A stretch of DNA of 64,000 nt, taken from assembly GCA_002354735.1 (NCBI GenBank), contig DEMD01000003.1, forward strand, positions 1 through 64,000, in the 5' to 3' direction. A program made the translations under genes and the position numbers. Within the stretch, counting starts at the first letter, position 1. Each line of letters begins with the position of its first letter. The DNA is from Gammaproteobacteria bacterium UBA2679 (GTDB lineage Bacteria; Pseudomonadota; Gammaproteobacteria; Pseudomonadales; Oleiphilaceae). Positions 1 through 8,423 of the stretch are shown here, piece after piece. The notes beneath the pieces were generated by a model, which worked only from the letters and a program-made list of their open reading frames with translations, did no database searches and was not told the DNA's origin.

Positions 1-857
1 AAGATCCAGAACAGGTGCTGCCACAACATGGGATCGCCACCGCGTGTGGGATCGAAGAAGGGCCAGTCCATGCTGCGCTCGAGCTCGAAGAGGAAGTCAC
101 CAGCGATCAGCGGAGGGAACGCAAACACGATCATGCCGCCGACAACGAGCACATACCAGGCATACAGCGGCATGAGGTTGATGCGCATGCCAGGCGGACG
201 GCACTTGAGCACGCCCACGATAAGCTCGACTGCCGCCGCTATGGAAGCCACTTCGATGAACGACAAGCCCAGCAGCCAGATGTCCGATCCAATACCTGAA
301 TATTGGGTGGCCAGCGGTGGATACATGAACCAGCCGGCATCAGGTGCGGCATCAAACAGTAAGGACCCCATCACAAAGATGCCACCGATGACGAAGCACC
401 AGAAGCCGTAGGCAGACAGCCGAGGGAAAGGCATATCCCTTGCGCCAAGGAAGGCCGGTAGCAACAGGATCGAGATGGCCTCGAACATCGGTACCGCGAA
501 CAGGAACATCATCGCGGAGCCGTGCATGGTGAAGAACTGGTTGAAGGTATTGGCGGACAGGAAATCGTTTTCAGGAACCGCCAGTTGCACGCGCATCATT
601 AATGCCAAAACGCCCGCGAGCAGCATGAAGAACAGCGCGGTGAGCGAATACCACTTGCCCACTTCCGAGTTATTGACGGCAGACCAGTAGCGCCAGCCCT
701 TCGGCGTTGCCCAGACCGCCCTCAGTCTGTCGGCGGACTGCTGCTGAAACTCCCGATCGACCGGGGCTTCGAGCATGGCTTCAGTAGGCGGATAGGTGCC
801 CTCTGGTGCAAGCGTGTCCGAGAGTGCCTTACTCTTTCCCGTGGTTTCGTCAGCCAC
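1..857 (-). CDS. ctaD: Cytochrome c oxidase subunit I (partial, 3' end off window)
   Basis: Heme-copper oxidase catalytic subunit of the inner membrane, transferring electrons from cytochrome c/CuA to O2 while pumping protons. The frame is open from a GTG at 857 to the window edge, so about 285 N-terminal residues are visible. They include several hydrophobic helices and the MHGSAMMF motif, whose His is the low-spin heme a ligand. A roughly 60-residue hydrophilic N-terminal extension precedes the first helix. The GTG overlaps the upstream ctaC stop by one base (TAGTG), which implies translational coupling. The C-terminal half is not visible, so a fusion to subunit III, known in some caa3 oxidases, cannot be tested here. 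Confidence 0.93.
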   Translation of the reverse strand, partial: MADETTGKSKALSDTLAPEGTYPPTEAMLEAPVDREFQQQSADRLRAVWATPKGWRYWSAVNNSEVGKWYSLTALFFMLLAGVLALMMRVQLAVPENDFLSANTFNQFFTMHGSAMMFLFAVPMFEAISILLLPAFLGARDMPFPRLSAYGFWCFVIGGIFVMGSLLFDAAPDAGWFMYPPLATQYSGIGSDIWLLGLSFIEVASIAAAVELIVGVLKCRPPGMRINLMPLYAWYVLVVGGMIVFAFPPLIAGDFLFELERSMDWPFFDPTRGGDPMLWQHLFWI

Positions 858-1879
858 TAGCGAAGCCCCTCCAGATAATGCCCAAGCGCATTGAGCTCTT
901 CCCGGCTGAGCATGTCATATGATGGCATCTTCACCCCTGGCTTGATGTGTTTGGTTTCGCTCAGCCACCGCACGAATGCATCCTGCGTAACCGGCAAAGT
1001 TCCTGCCGCCAGTGTTTCTCGTCCGCCAACATGGGTCAGATCCGGGCCAACCCGTCCGCTCGCAGGCGTACCTCGAACGGTATGGCAAGCACCGCAGCCT
1101 TGTGCCTGAAAGACTGCCAACCCTCGCTCAGCGAGCTCATCTGCCGGCGGCTGCGCCGGCGCAGCCTGCTGCTCAAGCCAGGCGTCGAATTCATCTTCAG
1201 GCATGACCACCGCCTTGAAAGCCATTCGGGCATGCGATTCGCCACAGAACTCTGCGCACTGCCCCCTGAACGTGCCGACCCGCTGCGGCTCGAGCGCCAG
1301 ACGCGTCTCACGCAGTGGAAACATATCCATCTTGCCGGCGAGCGCCGGAATCCAGAAGGAGTGAATTACCTTGGCGGCTGTGAGTTTTACTTCCGTACGC
1401 TGGTTCAGTGGCAGGCGAATTTCGTTGGCGGAGACAATTGGCTGATCTGCACCCTTGGGCCAATACTCGACCCGCCACCACCACTGCTCGCCGGTGACCT
1501 TGAGCACGAGATCGTCCCCCGCCTCACGCTGTTCAGGCATCATCATGAGGCCATAGCTCAGCAAACCCGCCAGCACCACTGTTGGAAATACGATACCGCC
1601 ACCAATAATGAGAGCCTCGGCGAGACGGCGCGACATGGAGCGGGTATTGAGGCGAGTGACGTAGAAAAACAGCCCGTTGACGAGCAGCCAAAGCACTACG
1701 GCGCCGGCGAACAGCACCCAGAAGAGTTCGGCAAGTGTAGAGGCCTCCTTGCCAGCAGGATCCAATACCGACTGCATGCCCCCGCAGCCAGTCAGGTAGA
1801 CGATGCAGAGCAGTAGCATGAACCGGATGCCGCTGCATAAGCACCTGATGGGTAGCGGGGCAGGAAAGATCGATGTCAA
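857..1879 (-). CDS. ctaC: Cytochrome c oxidase subunit II with fused cytochrome c domain (caa3 type)
   Basis: Electron-entry subunit. The protein has a lipobox-like LTGC at residues 29-32, two membrane helices (about 50-72 and 90-112), then a periplasmic cupredoxin domain. The CuA ligands are visible: His173, Cys208, Glu210, Cys212, His216 and Met219. A C-terminal cytochrome c domain carries CGACH (Cys262, Cys265, His266) with a likely axial Met318. This fusion defines caa3-type oxidases, in which subunit II carries its own heme c. The longest frame begins at a TTG; the ATG at 1819 is an alternative but leaves a short signal region. It is first in the operon with ctaD. Confidence 0.95.
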   Translation of the reverse strand: MTSIFPAPLPIRCLCSGIRFMLLLCIVYLTGCGGMQSVLDPAGKEASTLAELFWVLFAGAVVLWLLVNGLFFYVTRLNTRSMSRRLAEALIIGGGIVFPTVVLAGLLSYGLMMMPEQREAGDDLVLKVTGEQWWWRVEYWPKGADQPIVSANEIRLPLNQRTEVKLTAAKVIHSFWIPALAGKMDMFPLRETRLALEPQRVGTFRGQCAEFCGESHARMAFKAVVMPEDEFDAWLEQQAAPAQPPADELAERGLAVFQAQGCGACHTVRGTPASGRVGPDLTHVGGRETLAAGTLPVTQDAFVRWLSETKHIKPGVKMPSYDMLSREELNALGHYLEGLR

Positions 1880-1992
1880 GTCAGCGTTACCATGCAGCCA
1901 AATTCTGGAGCGAGAATAGCTCCGGGACCAAAGCAGCTGTTACGTTAACTTTCCGTCACGAGCTCAGCAGGGCTGGGTATTTTCTGCGGAGG

Positions 1993-3186
1993 TCACTCCG
2001 TCGCATCCTGTGCAAGACAGCTCACTTCGAGGGCCACAGCGGCTTCACTATCAAACACCTGGACGTTCGGCGACTCATCGACGCCGAGTGATATGCAGCG
2101 GGCAAGGCAGCCATTGCGGCTGTTACAGCCACTAAGCGCCAGATATTGCTGCTGCCCAAGTGGCAACAGTCGAGTATCAGGGAACTGAAAGAACAGTAGC
2201 CCCTCCCCCTTGCGATCAATAAGCGCATATTGATCCGGCTCCTGGCTGTACTGGACGAAGGCCAGACCATCCCTGAACGGTGCGGCATTGATGAATTGTG
2301 CGGAAATAACGACATTTCCTCGCTCGTCGACGTACCCGAAGCGTTGATCAAATCGCAGCAACGACAGGCCCTCTTCATAATCGCCGCTGATGCGGGCACC
2401 GACAGGCAGTTCCCTGATACGGTTGCCATTTTCGTCGATGAGCCAGGTTCGCGTGGGCTCATCCGACGTTTCGACGAAGGCTGATCCTTCGGTGAAATCG
2501 CCGACTTTGACAAACTGCGGGACCACGATAAGCCGCTGTTGAGCGATACTGTAATAGCCCCACCTGTTGTCGAACCGTACCGCCTGCAAATCACTATCCG
2601 GATTAGGGCGTGCCTCATCGAACTTCAGGGGCACAACCAGCTGACCAGCCCTGTCTTGCAGGCCGCATAGGCTGCGACCAAAGCGGTTGCGTTCACAAAG
2701 TGCGATGAGCGCCTGCGTGGGTTGCTCATCCTTCACTGCCTGTGCGGCAGACGTTGCTGAACTGTCCTCAGAAGCAGTAACTTCTGCCGAGGCACGGAAC
2801 ATGGCTTCAACATCGTCGGGTGCCGGCGGCCAGAAACGGAAACGGCTGTCTTCGACTGGCGCTAGTTGGAGCTCCCGGAACGACTCACAATGCGCCCGGC
2901 CAGCCTTCGCCGGCCTCACCTGATATATCTGCGTGGTTGGCTCATCCTCATCAGTGTCCTCATCGACGTCGTCCACATCTTGGTCCGCTCCGGCTTCAGC
3001 ACCGACTGTACAGCGCGGTGGCAATGTCGTGAGAATCGTAGGGCCTTCCAGGGCAAGTGCATGCGTAGGCGTGGTTTCAGCCCGTAAATTTGCACACAGG
3101 ATGAATGTCATCAGGCCGACGAGTGTCCAGCGGACCAGGCACCGAAGATCTGGGGCAGCAACGCTCGCAGTAAATATTGTGATCAT
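1993..3186 (-). CDS. WG-repeat-containing exported protein
   Basis: A 397-residue protein with an N-terminal hydrophobic signal segment ending near residue 36 (LRAET), so probably periplasmic or surface-exposed. A strongly acidic Asp/Glu patch lies around residues 65-85. From about residue 160 come four or five degenerate repeats of roughly 45 residues with the WG-repeat pattern (for example RWGYYS, FGYVDERGN, GLAFVQ). Such beta-hairpin repeats are usually taken as ligand- or protein-binding modules, and no enzymatic residues stand out. It sits between the oxidase operon and a divergent SDR gene and has no obvious operon partner. Function is unknown; the repeat assignment is reasonably firm. 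Confidence 0.75.
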   Translation of the reverse strand: MITIFTASVAAPDLRCLVRWTLVGLMTFILCANLRAETTPTHALALEGPTILTTLPPRCTVGAEAGADQDVDDVDEDTDEDEPTTQIYQVRPAKAGRAHCESFRELQLAPVEDSRFRFWPPAPDDVEAMFRASAEVTASEDSSATSAAQAVKDEQPTQALIALCERNRFGRSLCGLQDRAGQLVVPLKFDEARPNPDSDLQAVRFDNRWGYYSIAQQRLIVVPQFVKVGDFTEGSAFVETSDEPTRTWLIDENGNRIRELPVGARISGDYEEGLSLLRFDQRFGYVDERGNVVISAQFINAAPFRDGLAFVQYSQEPDQYALIDRKGEGLLFFQFPDTRLLPLGQQQYLALSGCNSRNGCLARCISLGVDESPNVQVFDSEAAVALEVSCLAQDATE

Positions 3187-3340
3187 AAGGCGTATCAGGG
3201 ACTACGGTACAAAGTGAATAAGACTGGCCGATACGGTACCCGATTTCGTATCAAGTTATTGTAATCCCGACCATCTCGGAGCCTGCGGAATGTACCTAGA
3301 GTCCCGCAGGTCGAGGCCTCTCTTACCGAGGTTACCCCCA

Positions 3341-4135
3341 ATGTCGCCGCATCATGACTTCAACTTCGCCCTGCCAGAACAGCAGTGGACAAACGAACCG
3401 ATCAGGGCGGTGGTGACTGGCAGTAGCGGTGGCATTGGTAGCGCGATTGTGAGCGCCTTGCTATCTGCCGATGAGAGCAAAGTCGCGAAGGTTTTTACGG
3501 TAGATAGAAGCAGCGCGAAGTCCTGTGCATTCCCAAACGAACGTCGCCTCATTCGACTCGAAACCGATTTTGCCGATCCCGCAAGCTATCAACGCTTGGC
3601 GACCCGGATTCATGAGCATACCAGCCAGATCAACCTCGTCATCAACTGTATCGGTCTGCTGCATAGCGAAGACGTCAGGCCGGAGAAATCTCTCAGGCAG
3701 GTGGCTCTGCCCCAGCTGCACGCGCTTTTCGCGGCGAACGCTTTCCCTGTTCTCCTATTGGCTCAGGCGCTCGAGAGCCTGCTGAAGCACAAGGGTACAT
3801 CTGTTTTCGCGTCACTGTCCGCCAGAGTGGGCAGCCTTGCCGACAACCGAACCGGTGGGTGGTACGGCTATCGCGCCAGCAAGGCCGCGCACAATATGTT
3901 CCTGAAGACGCTTGCACTGGAGTGGGGTGTCAAGTTGCCCCACTGCGTATGCGTAGCACTGCATCCAGGCACCGTAAACACCAGCCTGAGCAAGCCCTTC
4001 GTGACTGCCAATTATCAGAAAACACTACACTCGCCTGAATCGGCAGCCGGGCATCTGCTTGCTCGCATCGGAGAGCTGAGACCGGTGGATAGCGGCCAGT
4101 TCATCGCCTGGAATGGTGAACGGCTGCCGTGGTAG
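3341..4135 (+). CDS. SDR-family NAD(P)-dependent oxidoreductase (C-factor-like)
   Basis: Short-chain dehydrogenase/reductase of 264 residues. The cofactor motif TGSSGGIGSAI lies near the N-terminus, INCIG corresponds to the NNAG strand, and the catalytic YGYRASK (Tyr-x-x-x-Lys) with a preceding Ser is present. The substrate is not predictable; the layout resembles cytosolic C-factor-like SDRs. The start at 3341 is preferred to an in-frame ATG at 3290 because GAGG lies about ten bases upstream and the first 17 residues of the longer form look non-coding. Gene 4233-4631 follows on the same strand. Confidence 0.85.
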   Translation: MSPHHDFNFALPEQQWTNEPIRAVVTGSSGGIGSAIVSALLSADESKVAKVFTVDRSSAKSCAFPNERRLIRLETDFADPASYQRLATRIHEHTSQINLVINCIGLLHSEDVRPEKSLRQVALPQLHALFAANAFPVLLLAQALESLLKHKGTSVFASLSARVGSLADNRTGGWYGYRASKAAHNMFLKTLALEWGVKLPHCVCVALHPGTVNTSLSKPFVTANYQKTLHSPESAAGHLLARIGELRPVDSGQFIAWNGERLPW

Positions 4136-4232
4136 TGCGGCGGCAAGGCAACTTGAGCGGATCGGTCCGGCACGTTAAGGTGGTCGGCTAAGCAAATTGC
4201 GGATAGCAAACACATCAGGAACGGAGTTGAGA

Positions 4233-4631
4233 ATGACGGACAGACAGAAAGAAGCACCTGCCAATTCAATGGATGCGAACAATCTTTACGAGGAAGCAGT
4301 ATTCACTGATCAGAAGGTGGGCACGATTCGGCGGATGACGCCGGTAACCAGCGAAGGTGAGAAAGATCCCGGCCGTACTACACTCTACTTCGGCCAGGCG
4401 CAGATGATGACACCAGCAGGCGCCATTCCGCTTAATTTCGAACTGCAGGCCGAATCGCTATCCGAAGCGGTGGCCGGCTTTGCAGAGGCTGCCCAACAAT
4501 CCATGCAGGATACGATGAAGGAGCTGCAGGAATACCGCCGTCAGCAGGCTTCTTCAATCGTGGTTCCTGGTCAGGAAGGTGTAGCCGGCCCAGGTGGTTT
4601 ACCCGGCAGCGGAAAGATTCAGCTCCGTTAA
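4233..4631 (+). CDS. Conserved-looking hypothetical protein, 132 aa
   Basis: Not recognised. It is a hydrophilic cytoplasmic protein with no signal peptide or membrane helix. The middle (about residues 55-105) is rich in Glu, Gln, Ala and Met and is probably helical (AESLSEAVAGFAEAAQQSM). The C-terminus is Gly/Pro-rich. The start at 4233 has GGAG seven bases upstream; a longer in-frame start at 4197 lacks this. The last 33 bases overlap the 3' end of the convergent acyl-CoA reductase gene. The strong ribosome-binding site and sustained composition support a real gene. Confidence 0.7.
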   Translation: MTDRQKEAPANSMDANNLYEEAVFTDQKVGTIRRMTPVTSEGEKDPGRTTLYFGQAQMMTPAGAIPLNFELQAESLSEAVAGFAEAAQQSMQDTMKELQEYRRQQASSIVVPGQEGVAGPGGLPGSGKIQLR

Positions 4632-6107
4632 GCCTTCACCACCGACCGCCTCTTCGGGCTTTCTCGGCTTCAGCGCGTAACGGTTCAAACCCGGAATATG
4701 CACGTTGCGCATGTAATGCTTCCAATCGAACGTCGCTGGATCCACAGGGAACATCTTCTGCTCTTCAGCGCTGAGGCGCTTGGAGAGCGAAAGCATCTCT
4801 GACATATCGAACACATAGTTCGGCGACGTGTAGAAGGAGAATATCATCGCCAGTTTATTGGTCGCTTCTATCTTCTTCTGCTCGTTCGGTGCAATGCCAC
4901 TGAGCATGCCCTTAAGCTTGAGTCCCGCACTCACGCCAGACAGCATCAGCTTGAAAGCCGGTCTTGGCAGTACGATAAACGGTCGCTGAGGTCGACGATA
5001 AAACAGCCGATCGTGCGCCGCATGATTCGTTTGCGCCTCCTCACTGACATGTTCCACAAGCTCGTTGATCGTCACCGGATTGCGCTGGCTGCTGCCTACC
5101 TGATAAATCCTCCTGCCGGAGGTCAGCGTGAGCAGCTCTGCTGCGGCCGTGATGATGCCATTGGCAACCAGGTCGGCTGGAATGACATCGATGACCGACT
5201 TCTTCCGACCAGGAAAGAAAGTGACGCGTTCCCTGGCGTAGGCCAGAATCAGGGCATCAGCCACTTTCACGCCTTCGATCCAGCCTGGTACAGGACTGGC
5301 CAGAGTGCTTTCAACGATTGCCGGTCTCACGACCGTTAAACGCCCGCTATCACCGAAGTGGTTGTACAGCAGCTGTTCCCCCAGCCACTTGGTCATGGTG
5401 TAGGTATCGTTCCAGCCACGCAGCCTCGACTCCTCTACCCCAAGCTCGATGAGCGCATGTTCGGCTGCTTCCGAGTCCACTGCAGCTGCCTTTACCGCAG
5501 CAGCGGCGCTTTGCAGATGTCGCAGTAACGCATCGACTTCGAAACAACCACCGGCTCGCGCTTCCACACCAGCTTCACCTACCGGAGCGTTATTCTGCTC
5601 GAAGATGACACCAGGTCGCTTGCCATGAACATAGCAGGTGGACACCTGCAAAAACTTACAACGCCCGTTTACGTCAGCCAGCGACATCAATGACTGCAGA
5701 CTGAACGTATTGATCGACAATGCCTGATCAAGCGCTTCGCGGAAGTTAACACTTGCCGCAGAATTTATTATCAAATCCAGTTCCCTACCGAGCGCTTCAA
5801 ACGCTTCGGCACCCAATCCCAGCGATGGCTGGGTCAATTCCCCCGCGACACAGCTGACGTCAACCAGTCGCTTCTCGAGATCGCCCTTCTCACGCAAGTT
5901 GTCGAAAATCGACGAGCTGAGTACTTCCTGCTCGAACCGCTGTCGTGGATCGGTAAACTTGCTTGAGCCACGGAGCAGCAGTTTGATTTTCAGGCCTACA
6001 GGGCCCTCCGCCAGCAACCGCTCGAGCACAACCTTGCCGAGAAATCCACTGACGCCTGTGATAAGCACAGTCTTGTTTGCGAGACTTGTAGCGATACTAA
6101 AAGACAT
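4599..6107 (-). CDS. Alcohol-forming fatty acyl-CoA reductase
   Basis: Reduces fatty acyl-CoA (or acyl-ACP) to fatty alcohol with NADPH, the entry step to wax esters. From the ATG at 6107 (GGGAG six bases upstream) it has 502 residues: Rossmann motif TGVSGFLGK at 17-25, INSAASVNFRE in the family core, and the catalytic YTMTK (Tyr236, Lys240). The C-terminal Sterile-type domain ends in LNRYALKPRK. Long stretches (SASVNFRE, STCYVHGK, PGWIEGVKVADALILAYARE, LFYRRP) match what I recall of the roughly 512-residue Marinobacter enzyme. No wax synthase/DGAT is visible in this window. It is divergent from the methyltransferase pair. Confidence 0.93.
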   Translation of the reverse strand: MSFSIATSLANKTVLITGVSGFLGKVVLERLLAEGPVGLKIKLLLRGSSKFTDPRQRFEQEVLSSSIFDNLREKGDLEKRLVDVSCVAGELTQPSLGLGAEAFEALGRELDLIINSAASVNFREALDQALSINTFSLQSLMSLADVNGRCKFLQVSTCYVHGKRPGVIFEQNNAPVGEAGVEARAGGCFEVDALLRHLQSAAAAVKAAAVDSEAAEHALIELGVEESRLRGWNDTYTMTKWLGEQLLYNHFGDSGRLTVVRPAIVESTLASPVPGWIEGVKVADALILAYARERVTFFPGRKKSVIDVIPADLVANGIITAAAELLTLTSGRRIYQVGSSQRNPVTINELVEHVSEEAQTNHAAHDRLFYRRPQRPFIVLPRPAFKLMLSGVSAGLKLKGMLSGIAPNEQKKIEATNKLAMIFSFYTSPNYVFDMSEMLSLSKRLSAEEQKMFPVDPATFDWKHYMRNVHIPGLNRYALKPRKPEEAVGGEGLTELNLSAAG

Positions 6108-6558
6108 AGAAACTCCCGTTCCATTCTGATTGATTGTCATCCTTGTTAACCCATCCACGCCTGTGATCGACGTCACATTTGGCATGATGGTCCAATGGTA
6201 CAGATCAATAGTTGTTTTTGGTATCTGCCGTACAGCTGAAGTAGACGCCGATTCGGGGCAGTCTGGCAAGGCTTGTCAACAAGCGCTGCCGCGTCCTGTG
6301 AAACCCGCCTCAATCGGTTATCCGTTTGTAGGACAATCTATTTCAGATTATTGAAATTACAGCATTTTTTGTTTCTGCATTACAAGCTTTTCGTAGCGTT
6401 TTGCGGCCTGTCTCACAGTTCTCTTACAGTCGGTAACATAGTATGGCTTCAGCTTTCATGGCGTCTTCAATCCATCGAAGTGCTTGAATCAACCAGCGAG
6501 TCATCCGACGGATGGACACATCAGTCACCACGACTCCATAGAATTTGGATACAGCATT
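6108..6558. promoter_or_regulatory. Divergent intergenic region between acyl-CoA reductase and methyltransferase
   Basis: About 450 bases with no convincing gene. The central part (about 6330-6450) is clearly AT-rich compared with its surroundings, as expected for back-to-back promoters. A loose minus-strand candidate, TTGTAA with an 18-base spacer to TGTAAT, lies within about 6350-6390 and would serve the reductase. No repeat or strong hairpin was seen. Confidence 0.35.
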
Positions 6559-7308
6559 ATGCAAAGCGCCCAACAGCCAGTTCAGTCAGCCAACTCACCT
6601 GCCTCTACCGCAGCACGCCCTGCCGAAGCGCGAGACAAGTACAGGTTCGTCGGTCCGGTCTATGATCTGCTCAGCGCTTTCTACAGCGGCAAGGCCATAC
6701 ACGAAGCCAAGGTCGCGATGCTTGACGAAGCCAATCTCAAGGCTGGCGACAGTGTCCTGTTCGCCGGTGTCGGTCATGGCAAGGATGCGATACATGCTGC
6801 TGAAAGAGGCGCTCGTGTCACAGTGGTCGATCTGTCCGAGACCATGTTGCGCAAGTTTGATGACGAACTGGTTAAGCAGGGCAAGACGCATCTCGATATC
6901 CGCCGCGTCCAGGCCGACATCTTCAAGTTCGAAGAGTTCGGTCAGTACGACATGGTGGTGGGCAACTTCTTCCTGAACGTCTTCAGTGAAGACATGATGG
7001 ATCGTGTACTGAAGCAACTCATCGATCTCGCAAAAGACGATGGCAAAATCGTTGTTGGTGACTTCGCCTTGCCACAGGGCAACATCCTGCGCCGACAGTT
7101 TCAGAAGGCTTACTGGTACGTCGCCGTGTCGCTATTCTGGCTCACTGCGGGTAACGCTCTGCACAATATCTACGATTATCCTGCAGCCATGCGTCGCGCC
7201 GGTCTTGAAATTAAGTCCATCAAGCGTTTCAGCTTTGCGGGCCTGGCCAACTACTGGTCCATCCTTGGCGACAAGCAGGCCATTGCAGCTGCGAAGGCCA
7301 AGGCCTGA
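6559..7308 (+). CDS. Class I SAM-dependent methyltransferase
   Basis: A 249-residue Rossmann-fold methyltransferase. Motif I is FAGVGHGKDAI, a variant of the usual D-x-G-x-G-x-G with a His and without the leading Asp. VVDLSETML is the acidic SAM-ribose strand and VGNFFLNVF is motif IV. A UbiE-like N-terminus (YRFVGPVYDLLSAFYSG) suggests a lipid-like or small acceptor. A C-terminal hydrophobic stretch (WYVAVSLFWLTAG) could contact the membrane. The start is uncertain: the ATG at 6559 lacks a good ribosome-binding site, and a TTG at 6484 is the alternative. Fifty-six bases separate it from the DUF2156 gene, so the two are probably co-transcribed. Confidence 0.85.
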   Translation: MQSAQQPVQSANSPASTAARPAEARDKYRFVGPVYDLLSAFYSGKAIHEAKVAMLDEANLKAGDSVLFAGVGHGKDAIHAAERGARVTVVDLSETMLRKFDDELVKQGKTHLDIRRVQADIFKFEEFGQYDMVVGNFFLNVFSEDMMDRVLKQLIDLAKDDGKIVVGDFALPQGNILRRQFQKAYWYVAVSLFWLTAGNALHNIYDYPAAMRRAGLEIKSIKRFSFAGLANYWSILGDKQAIAAAKAKA

Positions 7309-7364
7309 ATCAAATACGATAGAACAACTATAAAATCCTTAAGAGTCAGTCAGAGGTGAATGCC

Positions 7365-8387
7365 ATGAGCCAGTCGAGTCTTGTTCTTGACCTGAGTAGT
7401 ACGCTGGATCTTCCCAATAGCGGTATCGGCAAATTCAGCTTTGCTGAACGCGTGCAGATGCTGAAGCAGCATGGGATTCACTCGCAGGCTTTTTCGACCC
7501 TGCAGCCGAATATGGAATTTTTCGACGTGCCCGGCGTCGGCTACATCGCCTTCATGCGCCAGTGGTCACAGATCTTCGTTCTGGCCGATCCGGTCTCTGC
7601 GCCAGAGCAGTTCGCCCTGATGCTCGAGCTGTTCAACAAGCGCTTTCCAAATGCGGTTTACTTGCAGGTGACCAAACCCGTCGCGACTTATCTGAACGAG
7701 CGTCACAACTTCTACGGTACTCAGCTTGGCTCCGAGATCCGCATTGATCTCGCGAAGTGGTCGCTGAGCGGCAAGAAGAAGCAGGTTATCCGTACTGCGC
7801 TGAACCAGTCTGAAAAACAGGGCATCACAGTTCAGGAACGCTATAGCGACGACCACACCCGCGAAATATCCGACGCCTGGATCAAGACGCGCAAGTGCAA
7901 GAAAAAGGAAATTCGTTTCTTCATCCGTCCCATGCAGATGGAGTACAAGGAGAATGAACGTCATTTCTATGCCTATCAGGATGGCAAGGCCGTGGGCTTC
8001 GTGTATTTCGATCCGATCTACAAGAACAACGAAATTATCAGCTATGTGCCGAACATCTCGCGCGCCTGTGCCGACTTCAAACAGGGCATTTTCTACACCC
8101 TGATCGTCCACGCGATGGAGCAATTCAAGGCTGAAGGTGTACCCTTTCTAGACCTTGGCCTGGTGCCGCTGATGTTCGATGGGCCCGATGAGCCTCAGGA
8201 ATCCAAGCTGCTGAAAAAAGCACTTAGACTCACTTATGAGAAAGGCAGCTTCCTGTACAACTTCAAGGGGCTGGAGTTTACGAAGTCACGCTTCAGAGGT
8301 GATGTTCACAGGATATACACCTGTCATCGACGTGGCATTCCGGCTCTCGAGTTCCTGACAGTCTTCAAACTCGCCCGGCTGATCTGA
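7365..8387 (+). CDS. DUF2156 / phosphatidylglycerol lysyltransferase C-terminal domain protein
   Basis: A 340-residue soluble protein with the GNAT-like fold found as the catalytic domain of MprF-type aminoacyl-phosphatidylglycerol synthases, here without the membrane flippase part. Family features include YLNERHNFYG, KKKQVIRTALNQ, and the late FLDLGLVPL plus LYNFKGLEFTKSRF. MprF enzymes move an amino acid from tRNA to a lipid; other members of this fold are acyltransferases, so the substrate is open. The start at 7365 is set by AGAGGTG eight bases upstream; an in-frame GTG at 7356 lies inside that site. It follows the methyltransferase and faces the acyl-CoA reductase cluster, which suggests a lipid modification role. 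Confidence 0.8.
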   Translation: MSQSSLVLDLSSTLDLPNSGIGKFSFAERVQMLKQHGIHSQAFSTLQPNMEFFDVPGVGYIAFMRQWSQIFVLADPVSAPEQFALMLELFNKRFPNAVYLQVTKPVATYLNERHNFYGTQLGSEIRIDLAKWSLSGKKKQVIRTALNQSEKQGITVQERYSDDHTREISDAWIKTRKCKKKEIRFFIRPMQMEYKENERHFYAYQDGKAVGFVYFDPIYKNNEIISYVPNISRACADFKQGIFYTLIVHAMEQFKAEGVPFLDLGLVPLMFDGPDEPQESKLLKKALRLTYEKGSFLYNFKGLEFTKSRFRGDVHRIYTCHRRGIPALEFLTVFKLARLI

Positions 8388-8423
8388 CGCCGCACCCATA
8401 ACGACAGGTCGAGCGGCTCAACT

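Noticed and set aside
947..1816. 289-codon plus-strand open frame
   Set aside because: Antisense to ctaC, whose CuA and heme c motifs are intact.
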